A DNA stretch of 64,000 nt from Comamonas sp. KCTC 72670 (GCA_014656495.1 BNCN01000011.1:248001-312000); one strand, 5' to 3'; shown: positions 42,726 through 53,226, counted from the stretch's first letter. Notes: generated by a model not told the origin, from the letters alone. Translations and numbers: made by a program.

Positions 42726-43664
42726 CTACACCGTGGCGGACAGGCGCCCGGCGGCGTCGCGGAGCGTGACGACCTCGCGCTCCGCCTTCAGCCAGCCGAA
42801 CACCTCACGCAGGCGCGCCATCTTCTGCGAGGCGCTGACGCGCAAATCCCGCTGCTGCCGGACCAGCTCCGGGGGAATCCCATCCGACGCGTCCAGCACG
42901 TCCACGCCGTGCAGCTCGAAGTTGAAGAGGGTGTCCCGGCGGCACGTGCGCCAGAGCTGGCGCAGCGAGGCCCGGGGCAGCGTGGTGGCGAAGGTGCCGA
43001 TGAGCGGGAAGCGCAGGGCGGGCGTCACCGTCATGGGCAGCTCCAGCACGGCGCCCTCGCCCCGCCGGTAGGGCTGCGCGGGGTCGGGCCGGTACGGCAC
43101 CCGGGGCGCCAGCAGCACACGGGGCGTGTCCAGCACGGAGCGGGATGGACGTCCCAGCACCGACAGCGCTCCCATCACCGCCGCCTTGGCCGCGTAGTAC
43201 GGCGCGGCGGGAAAGGCCGACGAGCCATAGCGGTAGCCCAGCGCCGCCGTGGCCGCGTACAGGTCCGCGTTCAACGTGTAGCCCGGGGCCCGGAACCCCA
43301 CGGGACGCACGCCCGTGGCGGCGAGGATGGCGGCGTCCGCGCGCGAGAGGTCCTGGAGGATGGCCTCCGCCCCCCGCCGCGTCAGGGCGTAGTCGTGGGC
43401 GTGGCTGTGGCTGGCCACCTCGATGCCCGCTTCATGGGAGGCGCGCATGCCCACGGCGGCAGCGGGGTCGGACTCCAGGTCCTCGCCGATGACGAAGAAG
43501 GTCCCGGGCGCCCCCAACCCGTCCAGCAGCTCGCGGAAGCGAGGCACCGCCACCGCGTGCACCAGCGAGCGCGCGCGGTCGTCGAGCATCGACTCCGGCA
43601 GGCCGTGGATCCGGCAGTAGTGGGGCAGCGAGTCGAGGTCGACGGAGATGGACGCCAGCCGCAC
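42726..43664 (-). CDS. Polysaccharide deacetylase family protein
   Basis: 312 residues from a GTG at 43664, favoured by GGGGAGGGG 7 nt upstream and by the family start (LASISVDLDSLPHYCRIHG); the frame is open to 43874. SISVDLDS is the NodB motif 1 Asp-containing strand, GIEVASHSHAHDY is the H-x3-H metal motif, and GFRAPGYTLNADLYAATAAL is motif 3. The C-terminal FELHGVDVLDASDG carries a His-containing block. It is probably a zinc-dependent deacetylase of a glycan or lipid-linked sugar. It begins 17 bp after the glycosyltransferase stop. Confidence 0.84.
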   Translation of the reverse strand: MRLASISVDLDSLPHYCRIHGLPESMLDDRARSLVHAVAVPRFRELLDGLGAPGTFFVIGEDLESDPAAAVGMRASHEAGIEVASHSHAHDYALTRRGAEAILQDLSRADAAILAATGVRPVGFRAPGYTLNADLYAATAALGYRYGSSAFPAAPYYAAKAAVMGALSVLGRPSRSVLDTPRVLLAPRVPYRPDPAQPYRRGEGAVLELPMTVTPALRFPLIGTFATTLPRASLRQLWRTCRRDTLFNFELHGVDVLDASDGIPPELVRQQRDLRVSASQKMARLREVFGWLKAEREVVTLRDAAGRLSATV

Positions 43665-43681
43665 GGTGCGCCCCTCCCCGC

Positions 43682-44392
43682 TCAGGTCCCGCGCACGCGG
43701 ATGACGTAGAACAGCTTGCCCACGTTCTTGAGCACGTTGGGCACGCGCTTGAACAGGTGGATGGACGGCTGGCGCTTCTCGTGGAGCTGGATGGGAATCT
43801 CCACCACGCGGAGCCCCTCGCGCCACGCGCGGATGACGAACTCGCTGGCGAACACGTCCATGTCCACCACGCACTTCTGGATGACGGGCAGCAGCGCCTC
43901 GCGGCGGAACGCCTTCAAGCCGTGCGTGTCGGTGCCCTGGAAGCCCAGCGCCACCTTGAGCAGCTTGTTGTGCACGCGCGTGGCGGCCCGGCGAATCAGC
44001 GGGCGCTGATCACTGGCGCCCTTGGCCGCCTTGGAGCCCACCACCATGTCCGCCTCGTCCCGCTCCAACCGCGGCAGCGCCGCGTCGTAGAAGGTCAGGT
44101 CACACAGGTCGATTTCATCGCAGATGACGTAGGTGCCCCGGGCCTTGAGGATGCCGGCCTTGAGCGCCACCCCGTAGTTGGGCGTCTCCGAGTGGAACCA
44201 GCGCAGGCGCGGGTTCTTCGCGCACAGGTCCTCGAGGATGGCGGGCGTTGCGTCGCGCGAGCCGTTCTCCGCGAAGATGATTTCGTAGTCGAGCCCGCGT
44301 GCATCCAGCCCCTGGCGCAACTCCTCCGCCGCCGAGGCGATGATGGACTCCTCGTTGTAGACAGGGATGACGACGGTGAGGTGCGGGGCCAT
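43682..44392 (-). CDS. Family 2 glycosyltransferase (DPM1-like)
   Basis: 236 residues. HLTVVIPVYNEESIIASAAE and IIFAENGSRDATPAILEDLC open the GT-A fold, and YGVALKAGILKARGTYVICD leads into the metal site, which reads DEIDLCD rather than the usual DAD. The length, and the lack of a C-terminal membrane helix, fit dolichol-phosphate-mannose-synthase-like enzymes that load a sugar on a polyprenyl phosphate. Sugar and lipid are not determinable here. Second gene of the operon; the upstream gene is 73 bp away. Confidence 0.85.
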   Translation of the reverse strand: MAPHLTVVIPVYNEESIIASAAEELRQGLDARGLDYEIIFAENGSRDATPAILEDLCAKNPRLRWFHSETPNYGVALKAGILKARGTYVICDEIDLCDLTFYDAALPRLERDEADMVVGSKAAKGASDQRPLIRRAATRVHNKLLKVALGFQGTDTHGLKAFRREALLPVIQKCVVDMDVFASEFVIRAWREGLRVVEIPIQLHEKRQPSIHLFKRVPNVLKNVGKLFYVIRVRGT

Positions 44393-44465
44393 GAACTCGA
44401 ATCCGGATGGCTAACACGCCCCAGGCCACCCGTCGACACCTTGCGACGGGCGGACAGGAGAGATG

Positions 44466-45779
44466 TCAACCGTTGAGGGTCCTCGCGCACGCACGCCCCG
44501 CGAGGATGGCGTCCTCCATGGAGGAGTACTCCCACTGCCCGTAGCGGCCGGCAATCTGGATTCCGGCATGCTCCAGGAAGCGCAGAATCTCCGCCTTCGC
44601 CGGGCCATAGGCCTCGTCGTAGAGCACGTAGGCGTGGGGAATCTCGCGCGCCTGGGCGAAGAGGATGTCGTCCGCGGAGTGAATCATCTGCGAGCGCACC
44701 AAGTCCTCCACGGCGTACTTCTCCGCGGCGGCCGGGGACAGCTCACCGTGGTGGCTGTACTCCACGTAGAACGTGGACGTGTCCGGTGGCGCCAGCGGCG
44801 CGTACACGGCGGAGGGCGAGCCGATGCGGTACGTGTGGAACTCCGGCTCCGGCAGGTAGATCCAATGCCAGGGCTGGCGATTGGCCCCCTTGGCGCCCAC
44901 GGCCACATACGTGACGGTGGTGGCGCGAAGCTGCTTCGCCGCGGCCTGCACGGAATCCGGCACACCGGAAGCGCCCTGGGCCAGCAGCTTCACCAGCCCC
45001 GGCAGCGAGATGCTGGACACCAACCCCGCATAGGGCTGCACGCTGCCGTCCGACAGCGTCACCTTCCGGGCCTTCCAGTCGACGGAGGTCGGCTCGGTGT
45101 GCGTGCTCAGCTGGCCACCCTCGAGGTGGCTGAGCATGGCGCGCGCGAGGCTCTCGATGCCGCCCTCGCGCGGGTACAGGAAGGACGCGTTGTAGCCGAC
45201 CGCGTCGCTGCCGGCGCCCAGGGCCCCATCCACCACTTCCTTGAGGTTGGGGCGCGGCACGAAGCGGCCCACCCAGGCGGCGGACATCTCGCGCGGGTGC
45301 ACGGTCCACAGCTTCTGGTTGTAGGGCACCATGAAGTTCTTCGCGAAGCCCTCCCCCATGTAGCGGAGGATGAACTCCTCGAAGTTGGTCGGCTCGCGCT
45401 CGCGCAGCGCGCGGCCCTTCTCACCGTAGACGGCCTCCACGTAGCCGGTGAGGTTCTCCGCCACGACCTCTGGCGGCAGGCCGTGCGTGTTCACCTGGTA
45501 CGGGAAGCGGGTGAAGACGCCGCGCGTGAAGATGCCCGCCTTGCGCTGGATGCGGACCATCTGATCCGGCAGCCACAGCGTGTTCACCAGGGCCTGGATC
45601 TCCGGGTCCCTCAAGTGGAGCCAGTGGCCGGTGGGGTCGAAATAACACCCCTGGATGACCTCGGTCTTGATGAGACCGCCGACCCGGTCGGACTTCTCGA
45701 TGAGTCGCCAGGGCTTGTTCAGGAAGTGGGCGGTGGACAGGCCCGCGAGGCCCGCGCCCAGGATGACGATGGGTTCCAT
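44466..45779 (-). CDS. FAD-dependent amine oxidase/protoporphyrinogen oxidase-like protein
   Basis: 437 residues. The N-terminal PIVILGAGLAGLSTAHFLNK is the FAD Rossmann loop, RLIEKSDRVGGLIKTE completes it, and the C-terminal AGRYGQWEYSSMEDAILAGR carries the last FAD-contact block of the NAD(P)-binding Rossmann/amine-oxidase superfamily. FLYPREGGIESLARAMLSHL is typical of this group. Relatives in glycan clusters are often UDP-galactopyranose-mutase-like or act on lipid-linked sugars; haem-biosynthesis enzymes are also similar. I cannot choose from sequence. First gene of the likely envelope operon and divergent from the giant zinc-ribbon TPR gene. Confidence 0.82.
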   Translation of the reverse strand: MEPIVILGAGLAGLSTAHFLNKPWRLIEKSDRVGGLIKTEVIQGCYFDPTGHWLHLRDPEIQALVNTLWLPDQMVRIQRKAGIFTRGVFTRFPYQVNTHGLPPEVVAENLTGYVEAVYGEKGRALREREPTNFEEFILRYMGEGFAKNFMVPYNQKLWTVHPREMSAAWVGRFVPRPNLKEVVDGALGAGSDAVGYNASFLYPREGGIESLARAMLSHLEGGQLSTHTEPTSVDWKARKVTLSDGSVQPYAGLVSSISLPGLVKLLAQGASGVPDSVQAAAKQLRATTVTYVAVGAKGANRQPWHWIYLPEPEFHTYRIGSPSAVYAPLAPPDTSTFYVEYSHHGELSPAAAEKYAVEDLVRSQMIHSADDILFAQAREIPHAYVLYDEAYGPAKAEILRFLEHAGIQIAGRYGQWEYSSMEDAILAGRACARTLNG

Positions 45780-45985
45780 GCGAGGGTGGGTCTACCACCT
45801 TCCACTCCGGGAGCGGCGAAACGAACTCGGCGTGCTGACCAGCGGGACACGGAGGCCCTCGGCCGCTCGCCCGGGAGGGTGCGCTTCAACCTCCTCGTGC
45901 GCGTTCTTTCCGGGCTGGAAACGCCTCTGGTAGCCTGCGCGCACCGCGAAGGCGCTCGGTCCCCCTCTCGCGAGCTCGGAACCCC

Positions 45986-48900
45986 ATGAAAGTCTCCTGC
46001 CCGTCTTGCCAGACGAACTACAACATCGATGACAAGCGGATCCCCCCGGGCGGCGCGAAGCTCAAGTGTGCCCGGTGCCAGACCACGTTCCCCATCAAGC
46101 TCGATGCGGTGAGCGCGCCCCCGGCGTCCGAGGCCGCCGTCCCCCTCCCGGGGACGTCCGCGCCCGCCCCGCAGACCCCCGCACCCCAGGCCGCCGCCAT
46201 CCCGCTGCCGGGTGCCGCGTCCCAGGCCGCCATCCCGCTGCCGGGTGCGGCCTCGCACGCCGCGCCCCAGGCCGCCATCCCACTTCCTGGCGCCGTCCCC
46301 CAGGCCGCGAGCCCCTCGGCATCCGCCGCCATCCCGCTTCCTGGCGCCACGGCCCCCCAGGCCGCGAGCCCCTCGGCATCCGCCGCCATCCCGCTGCCGG
46401 GTGCGGCCGCGCCGGCTGGAGCCATCCCGCTGCCGGCGGCGCCCGCGCCCCAGGCCGCCATTCCCCTTCCCGGGGCACCGACGGGCGCCGGAGCCATCCC
46501 GCTACCGGGCGCCACGGCGGGGGCGATTCCGCTGCCGGGAGCCCCTGCTGGCGCGCAGGCCATCCCCCTCCCTGGAGCGCCCGCGGCCCAGGCCGCCATC
46601 CCACTGCCAGGGGGCCCCTCGGCGTCCACCGCCATCCCGCTTCCTGGCGCCGCCGGGGCCATTCCCCTGCCGGGAGGCCCGGCCTCCGCTGCGCCATTTC
46701 CGCCGCCGGGCGCCTCCGATGCCTTCGGCGCCGCCATTCCCCTCCCTGGCGCCGCGCCAGAGCCCGACCCGTTCGCCTTCGACATGAGCGAGCCCGAGCA
46801 GGCCGCCCCGCAGCCGGACGCATTCGGCTTCGACATGAGCGAGCCCGAGCAGGCCGCCCCGCAGCCGGACGCGTTCGGCTTCGACGCGGGCACACCGGCG
46901 GGAACCGCCTCCGAGGAGGACGCCTTCGCCTTCGACATGAGCTCGCCGGCCGAAGCCGCGGCGGCCATGCCGCAGTCCGGCGGTGACGCCTCGTTTGACG
47001 CGTTTGACGGATACGACGCGGAGCCCGTCCAGGAGACCCGCGATGTGACGCGCGTGGTCGCCATTCCGATGCCGACCGATGCCTTCCGCGAGCCGCCCGC
47101 CCAGGACTCCGGCTATGGCGTGAACGCGCCCGCGGGAACCTCGCGCGACTTCGACTTCGACACCACCGAAGCCCCCGTCGAGGACGCCTCGCAGGGGTAC
47201 GGCGTGAACGCGCCCGCGGGAACCGCGCGCGACTTCGACTTCTCGGACGACGCCCTGCCTGTCCCCGTGGAGGCCGCGCCCCCCGAGGACGCGTTCGCCT
47301 TCGACATCGAGTCGCCCGCGGGCGACGCCCAGGCCTCGGTCCCCGAAGCGGACCCGTTCGCCCTGCCGCCGCCGCCCGCGGCCAGCGCGCCCCTGGACGA
47401 CCCGTTCGCCCTGCCGCCGCAAGCGGACGCCTTCGCCCTGCCGCCGCCCCCTGACGCCTACGCGATGCCCGCGGCGCCCGAGGCCTCGCCCTACGCGATG
47501 CCGCCGCCCGCGGCCGGAGCCCCCTCGTTCGACTTCGGCGAGCTGCCCGTGCCCGCGAACGCGGACCCGTTCGCCCTGCCGCCGCCCGGCGCTGACTTCT
47601 CCGACCTGCCCGCGCCTGCGGCGCCGCAGGCCCTGGAGTTCGCGGACCTGCCCTCGCCGGCCGCTCCGGCGCCAGACCTCTCGTTCGACTTCAACGAGCC
47701 ACCGGCGCCCGCGGCGGACCCGTTCGCCGTCGACTTCAGCGCGCCGCCGCCGGCCGCCGACCCGTTCGCCGCGGACTTCGGCTCCGTGCCCTCCGGAGAC
47801 CCGTTCGCCGCCGACTTCAGCGCGCCGCCGCCGGCCGCTCCCGCCCCCGCGGCGGACCCGTTCGCCATCGACTTCGCCGAGCCCGCGGCGGCCCCCGTCT
47901 CCGTCAACCCGGCGGTGGACTTCGGCGACGTGGACTTCGGCGCGCCTCCGCCGTCCGCCGCGTCGCCCTCCATCCCGGACTCGCTCGAGTTCGACCCCAC
48001 CGCCCGGCCGGATGACGACCTGGAGGCGGACCTCTCCGACCCGCTGCCGCCGCCGCCCAACGCCGGCCCGGCGGACGGCCTGGAGATGCTGTCCTTCATC
48101 GACGACGCCGCGGGCAAGGACGCCGGCGCGCAGGCCGGCGCCAAGGTGCGCCGGTTCCACGTCCGCCGCCGCTCCGGCAAGGTCTTCGGCCCGTTCGACG
48201 AGGGCGTCATCGTCAAGATGCTCGAGGACGGCCAGCTCCTGGGCAACGAGGACGTCTCGCTCGACTCGGAGTCCTGGTCCGCCATCGGCACGATTCCGAC
48301 CTTCGCCGCCGCCATCCAGCGGCTGATGGAAGGGCCCGCCAAGCTGGTGACGCCTTCCGCGGCCCCCACCGCCGTCGTGGTCGAGGCCCCGCAGGCGGAA
48401 GGCGCCGGTCAGCAGGCCACCATGCGGCGGCTGGAGCAGCTCTACGAGGGCCGCATGGCCGCGGTCTCCGTGGTGGACCGCAGCGGCAACACGGAGAAGT
48501 GGAAGAAGCGCATCCCCGCGATGATCGCCGCCGGTGTCGTGGTGGTGGTGGCGGGCATCGGCGCGGCCACGGAGTTCGGAACGCGCTACGGCGCCTTCGG
48601 CCGCCGCGCCCTCTTCCCCGCGCGCGTCGCGAGCGGCTCCGCCGAGGCCCAGCAGGTCGCCGCCGTCCAGAAGGCCCTGCTCCAGGACACCTTCGAGAGC
48701 TACAAGCAGGCCCGCGAGCTCAGCGCCCAGCTGCTCCAGAAGAAGGAGTACCCGGAGGTCCGCTCGCTGTGGTGCCAGTCGGTCCACTACCTCCAGCGCC
48801 GCTACGCCGCGAGCAACCCCAACGACCTGAACCGCTGCCGTCAGGACCTGGCGGAGATCGGGATGCTGGGTGAGAAGGACGTCGCCGTCATCAAGGCGTC

Positions 48901-50899
48901 CGCGGCCATGGCCCTCACGGGCCGTCAGGCCGACACCATCATCCCCACCCTCAGCGGCGCCTACAGCCGGGAGGACACCCAGGGCGACCTGGAGCTGGCC
49001 TTCCTGCTGGCCGAGGCCTACGGCCAGAAGCGCGACGAGAAGCGCGCCCTGGACACGCTGACCAAGGTGCTCGCCAAGGACCCCAAGTCCGCCAAGGCGC
49101 ACCACGCCGTGGGCAACCTGCACCAGGCCGCCGACCGCGCCGACGAGGCCGCCGCCGCGTATGCCGCGGCCCTGGAAGCCGACCCGAAGCACGTGGCGTC
49201 CGCGGTGGAGCTGGCCGCGGTGGAGCTGCTGGTCCGCAAGGACGTGGCGAAGGGCACCGAGGCCGTGGAACGGGCGCTCGCCGCGGACGTGCAGTCCGCG
49301 CTGGGCCCCGCGGAGCTGGCCCGGGCCCGGGGCCTCAAGGGCGTGGCGCTGTTCCAGAAGCACCAGCCCAAGGAGGCCGAGGCCGAGCTGAAGGCCGCCC
49401 TGGAGATGGACGCCAAGTCGCCCTTCCTCCGCGGGCAGCTCGCGCGCGTGCTGCGCGCCCAGCGCAACTTCGACGCGGCGCGCCCCATCTACGAGACGCT
49501 GTCCTCGGAGGAGCCCAACAACCTCGAGTTCGCGGACGGCCACATCACCGCGCTGGTGATGACCGGCAAGATGCAGGACGCGCTGGAAGCGGTGAAGAAG
49601 GCCAACGGCGTGTTCCCCAACGAGGCCCGCATCGCCTACCTCTACGGCCGCATCGAGGACGCGCTGGACAAGCTCGCCGACGCGGAGGGCCACTACAAGC
49701 GCGCCATCGCCGCGGACGAGAACCTGGTGGAGGCGCGCCTCTACCTGGGCCGCTTCTACCTGGCCCAGCGGCGCAACGTGGAAGCGCGCGGGCAGCTCGA
49801 GGAGGCCGTGAAGCGGGCGCCCGAGCACGCGGGCGTGCGCGCGGGCCTGGGTGAGCTGGCGCTGGCGGAGAACAACGCGCTGCTGGCCCAGCAGGAGTTC
49901 GAGCGGTCCGTGCAGCTCGACCCCATCCTCGCCGACGCCCACCTGGGCCTGTCGCGCGTGGCCCTGCTGACGGACGACCTGGAGACGGCGAAGTCCGAGT
50001 CCAACCGCGCCCTGGAGCTGGACCCGCACCTGCTCAAGGACGGCCGGCTGCAGCGCGGCCTCGTGCTGTGGCGGCTGGGCCAGCTCGAGGAGGCCGTGGC
50101 CGAGCTGGAGAAGGCGAAGACGGAGGACCCCCGCTCCACCACGATTCCCATCACGCTGGGCGCGGTGCTCCTGGAGCGCGGCGACCTGCCGGGCGCGGAG
50201 AGCAACCTGGGCCTCGCGCTCAGCAACGAGCCCTCCAACCACGAGGCGCTCTACTACCTGGCGCTCGTGAAGGCGAAGCGGCTGGAGTTCACCCAGGCGC
50301 TGGACAACATGCGCAAGGCCGTGGAGCGCGCCCCCAACCGCCCGGACTACCACTACGCCTACGGCGTCATCCTGCGGGACGCGAAGAACCTGCCGGACGC
50401 CATGGGCGCCTGGCGCAAGGCCGTGGAGTTGGACCGCAACCACGCGGACGGCCACGAGGCGCTGGGCCATGCCCTGCTGGAGAGCAGCAAGTTCGACGAG
50501 GCCATCACCTCTTTCGAGGCCAGCCTGAAGGCCGACCCCCGCCGCACCCGGGTGCTGGGCTCCATCGGCGACGCCTACTTCGCCGCCGCCCGCTGGAACG
50601 ACGCCATCAAGCGCTACCAGTCCGCCCTCAAGGCGGACCCCAAGCTGGGCTACGTCTATTACAAGGTCGCCCGCGCCTTCACCGAGCAGGCCCAGCACGC
50701 CAAGGCCATCGACTGGTACCGCAAGGCCACCAACCTGGAGCCGGAGAACCCCATGGCCTACTACTACCTGGGCTTCGCCTATAAGGAGCGGAACAAGAAG
50801 CGCGAGGCGGTGCAGGCCTTCAAGGACTACCTGTCGCGCAAGCCGAACGCGACGGACAAGAAGGACATCGAGGACGAAATCTACGACCTGCAGAACTGA
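45986..50899 (+). CDS. Zinc-ribbon (MJ0042) / GYF / single-pass / TPR giant protein
   Basis: 1,637 residues. Residues 1-37 are an MJ0042 zinc ribbon (VSCPSCQTNYNIDDKRI, LKCARCQTTF). About 45-260 is a linker with thirteen AIPLPG repeats and two variants; about 260-720 is acidic Ala/Pro/Phe-rich with DPFA repeats. A GYF_2-like domain follows near 721-781 (VRRRSGKVFGPFDEGVIVKM), one membrane helix near 842-865 (MIAAGVVVVVAGIGA), and then about twenty TPR units to the end. The N-terminal zinc ribbon and GYF order is that of AgmX/GltJ of the Myxococcus gliding machinery, so an MglA-type cytoplasmic contact is possible. That link is inference. A 1.6-kb minus-strand ORF here is a shadow. Confidence 0.85.
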   Translation: MKVSCPSCQTNYNIDDKRIPPGGAKLKCARCQTTFPIKLDAVSAPPASEAAVPLPGTSAPAPQTPAPQAAAIPLPGAASQAAIPLPGAASHAAPQAAIPLPGAVPQAASPSASAAIPLPGATAPQAASPSASAAIPLPGAAAPAGAIPLPAAPAPQAAIPLPGAPTGAGAIPLPGATAGAIPLPGAPAGAQAIPLPGAPAAQAAIPLPGGPSASTAIPLPGAAGAIPLPGGPASAAPFPPPGASDAFGAAIPLPGAAPEPDPFAFDMSEPEQAAPQPDAFGFDMSEPEQAAPQPDAFGFDAGTPAGTASEEDAFAFDMSSPAEAAAAMPQSGGDASFDAFDGYDAEPVQETRDVTRVVAIPMPTDAFREPPAQDSGYGVNAPAGTSRDFDFDTTEAPVEDASQGYGVNAPAGTARDFDFSDDALPVPVEAAPPEDAFAFDIESPAGDAQASVPEADPFALPPPPAASAPLDDPFALPPQADAFALPPPPDAYAMPAAPEASPYAMPPPAAGAPSFDFGELPVPANADPFALPPPGADFSDLPAPAAPQALEFADLPSPAAPAPDLSFDFNEPPAPAADPFAVDFSAPPPAADPFAADFGSVPSGDPFAADFSAPPPAAPAPAADPFAIDFAEPAAAPVSVNPAVDFGDVDFGAPPPSAASPSIPDSLEFDPTARPDDDLEADLSDPLPPPPNAGPADGLEMLSFIDDAAGKDAGAQAGAKVRRFHVRRRSGKVFGPFDEGVIVKMLEDGQLLGNEDVSLDSESWSAIGTIPTFAAAIQRLMEGPAKLVTPSAAPTAVVVEAPQAEGAGQQATMRRLEQLYEGRMAAVSVVDRSGNTEKWKKRIPAMIAAGVVVVVAGIGAATEFGTRYGAFGRRALFPARVASGSAEAQQVAAVQKALLQDTFESYKQARELSAQLLQKKEYPEVRSLWCQSVHYLQRRYAASNPNDLNRCRQDLAEIGMLGEKDVAVIKASAAMALTGRQADTIIPTLSGAYSREDTQGDLELAFLLAEAYGQKRDEKRALDTLTKVLAKDPKSAKAHHAVGNLHQAADRADEAAAAYAAALEADPKHVASAVELAAVELLVRKDVAKGTEAVERALAADVQSALGPAELARARGLKGVALFQKHQPKEAEAELKAALEMDAKSPFLRGQLARVLRAQRNFDAARPIYETLSSEEPNNLEFADGHITALVMTGKMQDALEAVKKANGVFPNEARIAYLYGRIEDALDKLADAEGHYKRAIAADENLVEARLYLGRFYLAQRRNVEARGQLEEAVKRAPEHAGVRAGLGELALAENNALLAQQEFERSVQLDPILADAHLGLSRVALLTDDLETAKSESNRALELDPHLLKDGRLQRGLVLWRLGQLEEAVAELEKAKTEDPRSTTIPITLGAVLLERGDLPGAESNLGLALSNEPSNHEALYYLALVKAKRLEFTQALDNMRKAVERAPNRPDYHYAYGVILRDAKNLPDAMGAWRKAVELDRNHADGHEALGHALLESSKFDEAITSFEASLKADPRRTRVLGSIGDAYFAAARWNDAIKRYQSALKADPKLGYVYYKVARAFTEQAQHAKAIDWYRKATNLEPENPMAYYYLGFAYKERNKKREAVQAFKDYLSRKPNATDKKDIEDEIYDLQN

Positions 50900-52315
<1,416 letters not shown>

Positions 52316-52328
52316 GTCTGAATCCGGC

Positions 52329-52356
52329 TTGCAACGCGCGAAGAATCAGGTAGAAG
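52329..52356 (+). promoter_or_regulatory. Candidate sigma-70 promoter of the tRNA-Ser cluster
   Basis: TTGCAA (52329-52334), 16-bp spacer, TAGAAG (52351-52356). Expected start near 52363, about 47 nt before the first tRNA. It lies just after serS, so the tRNAs need not depend on the serS promoter. Confidence 0.45.
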
Positions 52357-52409
52357 GGCGGCCCCACGGACGTCGGTCCGGGGGGGTGCCAAGTCGGCCC
52401 CGGTGGTAT

Positions 52410-52496
52410 GGAGGCGTGGCCGAGCGGTTGAAGGCAGCGGTCTTGAAAACCGCAGAGGGTGAAAGCTCTCCGTAGGTTCGAATCCTACCGCCTCCG
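52410..52496 (+). tRNA. tRNA-Ser (anticodon TGA)
   Basis: 87-nt type II tRNA with 7-bp acceptor stem GGAGGCG/CGCCTCC, discriminator G and anticodon loop CTTGAAA (anticodon TGA). It has a long variable arm, as in all serine tRNAs, and the T-loop GGTTCGAATCC. CCA is not encoded. It reads UCA and probably UCG/UCU by wobble. Confidence 0.96.
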
Positions 52497-52540
52497 AGTT
52501 TTTGTTCTTGAATTTGTTGGCTCTTTGACAGAGAAGAGTT

Positions 52541-52630
52541 GGAGAGATGGCCGAGAGGCTGAAGGCACAGGTTTGCTAAACCTGCATACTCGAAAGGGTA
52601 TCGAGGGTTCGAATCCCTCTCTCTCCGCCA
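52541..52630 (+). tRNA. tRNA-Ser (anticodon GCT)
   Basis: Type II tRNA with acceptor GGAGAGA/TCTCTCC, anticodon loop TTGCTAA (anticodon GCT) and the long variable arm ACTCGAAAGGGTATCGA. The encoded CCA (52628-52630) is included. It reads the AGU/AGC codons. Forty-four nt separate it from tRNA-Ser(TGA). Confidence 0.96.
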
Positions 52631-52659
52631 CTTGTTGTTGTAGCAGCGCCGGAAGAAAT

Positions 52660-52736
52660 GCTCCCTTAGCTCAGCTGGATAGAGCGTCGGACTACGAATC
52701 CGAAGGCCGGAGGTTCGAATCCTCCAGGGAGCGCCA
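52660..52736 (+). tRNA. tRNA-Arg (anticodon ACG)
   Basis: 77 nt with encoded CCA. Acceptor GCTCCCT/AGGGAGC and loop CTACGAA, anticodon ACG. The A at position 34 must be deaminated to inosine by TadA to read CGC and CGA. The tadA gene starts 20 bp downstream. Confidence 0.96.
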
Positions 52737-52756
52737 CTTCTTTCGAGCAGTTCTCC

Positions 52757-53221
52757 ATGAGTGACGAAGCCTTCATGCAGCAGGCGCTATCGCTCGCGCG
52801 GGAAGCAGCGGAACTCGGAGAGGTCCCCGTTGGTGCAGTCGCGGTATTGGACGGTGCGGTCGTTGGCACTGGCTTCAATCGCCGGGAGGTGGACCGAAAC
52901 CCACTCGCTCACGCTGAGATGTTGGCAATGGATGCCGCAGCCCGGAAAATCGGTGCTTGGCGGCTCTCGGGTGTCACCCTGTATGTGACGCTTGAACCCT
53001 GTGCCATGTGCGCCGGAGGTCTGGTGCAATCCCGCGTGACACGACTTGTCTTCGGAGCTTCGGATCCGAAAGCAGGCGCTGTGGGTTCGCTCTACAATCT
53101 GGTCGAAGAGCCTCGACACAACCACCGGCTCCAAGTCACGAGTGGTATTCTGGCGGACGAGAGTCGCCTGCTGCTGAAGACGTTTTTCGCACGCTTGCGT
53201 ACGAAGAAACGTGAAAATTGA
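52757..53221 (+). CDS. tadA: tRNA(Arg) adenosine-34 deaminase TadA
   Basis: 154 residues. LAHAEMLAMDAAAR has the HAE zinc and proton-shuttle motif, and YVTLEPCAMCAGGLVQSRV is the PCxxC zinc motif. These define TadA, which converts A34 to inosine in tRNA-Arg(ACG). That tRNA is encoded 20 bp upstream on the same strand, with no room for a separate strong promoter, so the two are probably processed from one transcript. Codon use is unlike the neighbours: many third positions are A or T (GAA, GCA, GGT, CTA), and the 3' end is A/T-rich. Confidence 0.96.
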   Translation: MSDEAFMQQALSLAREAAELGEVPVGAVAVLDGAVVGTGFNRREVDRNPLAHAEMLAMDAAARKIGAWRLSGVTLYVTLEPCAMCAGGLVQSRVTRLVFGASDPKAGAVGSLYNLVEEPRHNHRLQVTSGILADESRLLLKTFFARLRTKKREN

Positions 53222-53226
53222 ATATT

